The position numbers and the translations under genes are program-made. A model generated the notes under the pieces. The model was not told where the DNA came from, ran no database searches, and worked only from the letters and a program-made list of their open reading frames with translations. A stretch of 64,000 bases of DNA from Zobellia nedashkovskayae (GTDB taxonomy: Bacteria > Bacteroidota > Bacteroidia > Flavobacteriales > Flavobacteriaceae), in the NCBI RefSeq assembly GCF_015330125.1, contig NZ_JADDXR010000002.1:124001-188000 (forward strand), written 5' to 3'. Shown here piece by piece: positions 63,499-64,000 of this stretch (position 1 is the first letter of the stretch; the number at the start of each line of letters is the position of its first letter).

Positions 63499-64000
63499 AT
63501 GAAGAAAATCAAGGTTTTTTTATTCCTGTCTGTATTTGTTCAATTCGTAGCTGCCCAGGTAACCCCTGTTGAAAAAGCAGCACTTTTAGCATTTTACAAT
63601 GCAACTGATGGGCCAAATTGGGTAAGTGAAAATGATGCCGACTTGACTAATGATTGGAATTTTACGGGTCCCGTGACAGATGATTGGTTTGGTATAACAA
63701 TTAATGGGGGTAATATAACCGCACTTGATCTAAATCTAACTAACGATTTAGCAGGAAGCAATAATCTAGTGGGAATAATACCAAACGAAATTGGAGACCT
63801 ACAATGGTTAACTATTCTTGATTTGGCTATTGGCGAATTAACTGGCCCCATACCTTTAAGTATTACGACCCTTACCGATTTACAAACCCTTAACCTTTTT
63901 AATAATGATTTAACGGGAACAATTCCAGCTGCTCTCAGCAATCTAACACAATTGCAAATTCTCCATTTAGCACAAAACGAGCTGACGGGCGAAATTCCAT
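63499..64000 (+). CDS. Secreted leucine-rich-repeat protein (C-terminal part beyond window)
   Basis: At least 167 residues are visible before the window ends. A signal peptide ('VFLFLSVFVQFVAAQ') is followed by the cap 'TPVEKAALLAFYNATDGPNW' typical of plant-type extracellular LRR proteins in Bacteroidota. Then come LRRs of the type 'IPNEIGDLQWLTILDLA', 'LTDLQTLNLFNNDLTGTIP' and 'LTQLQILHLAQNELTGEIP' with a 24-residue period. Such proteins usually end in a T9SS sorting domain, but the end is not in view. Role probably surface binding. Confidence 0.9.
   Translation, partial: MKKIKVFLFLSVFVQFVAAQVTPVEKAALLAFYNATDGPNWVSENDADLTNDWNFTGPVTDDWFGITINGGNITALDLNLTNDLAGSNNLVGIIPNEIGDLQWLTILDLAIGELTGPIPLSITTLTDLQTLNLFNNDLTGTIPAALSNLTQLQILHLAQNELTGEIP

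Overview
The window looks like chromosomal DNA of a marine-type member of the Flavobacteriaceae (Bacteroidota). This is inferred from type IX secretion (T9SS) cargo with type B C-terminal sorting domains, three PorP/SprF- or PorE-like outer-membrane genes, Bacteroidota-style promoter motifs (TAnnTTTG), few obvious Shine-Dalgarno sites, SusD-free carbohydrate genes and a low G+C content. No species can be named from the sequence alone. I see no tRNA, rRNA, CRISPR array, IS element or prophage.

Region 1 (1-14.5 kb) is housekeeping and envelope metabolism. It holds a cut-off MATE exporter, mazG, a Tat-exported sugar isomerase-like protein paired with an SMP-30-type lipoprotein, and a complete RND tripartite efflux operon on the minus strand. 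That operon appears to start at a small secreted ORF with a well-placed promoter and an inverted repeat inside it. Next come a DUF1569 protein and a plus-strand run of aquaglyceroporin, esterase, SGNH hydrolase and GH20 hexosaminidase, which suggests use of acetylated amino sugars.

Region 2 (14.5-26.5 kb) starts with a histidine kinase/response regulator pair and a BLUF blue-light sensor. It continues with DUF5606, def and ruvX, then dapD diverging from them. A block of four glycosyltransferase genes follows, including a GT4-GT2 fusion, probably for surface polysaccharide or LOS. tsaC-like and cca-like genes close it.

Region 3 (26.8-37.5 kb) is a T9SS surface module: PorP/SprF, a 2.2-kilo-residue adhesin with 21 tandem repeats of about 70 residues, a second PorP/SprF, and a PorE-like TPR/PD40/CRD/OmpA protein. 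The last three are nearly contiguous. A COX15/CtaA protein, a pRiA4b ORF-3-like protein, a NdpA-like nucleoid protein and a divergent kinase-like protein separate it from the next module.

Region 4 (41.6-64 kb) is a second surface module. It has a SprB-like gliding-type giant of about 4280 residues, a 682-residue copy of its N-terminal half with no sorting domain, an ABC transporter pair, two more type B sorting-domain proteins, a decaying 5' remnant of uvrB, and the start of a secreted LRR protein. Four proteins in regions 3 and 4 end in type B sorting domains. The PorP/SprF and PorE-like proteins are the expected partners that carry and anchor such cargo at the outer membrane.
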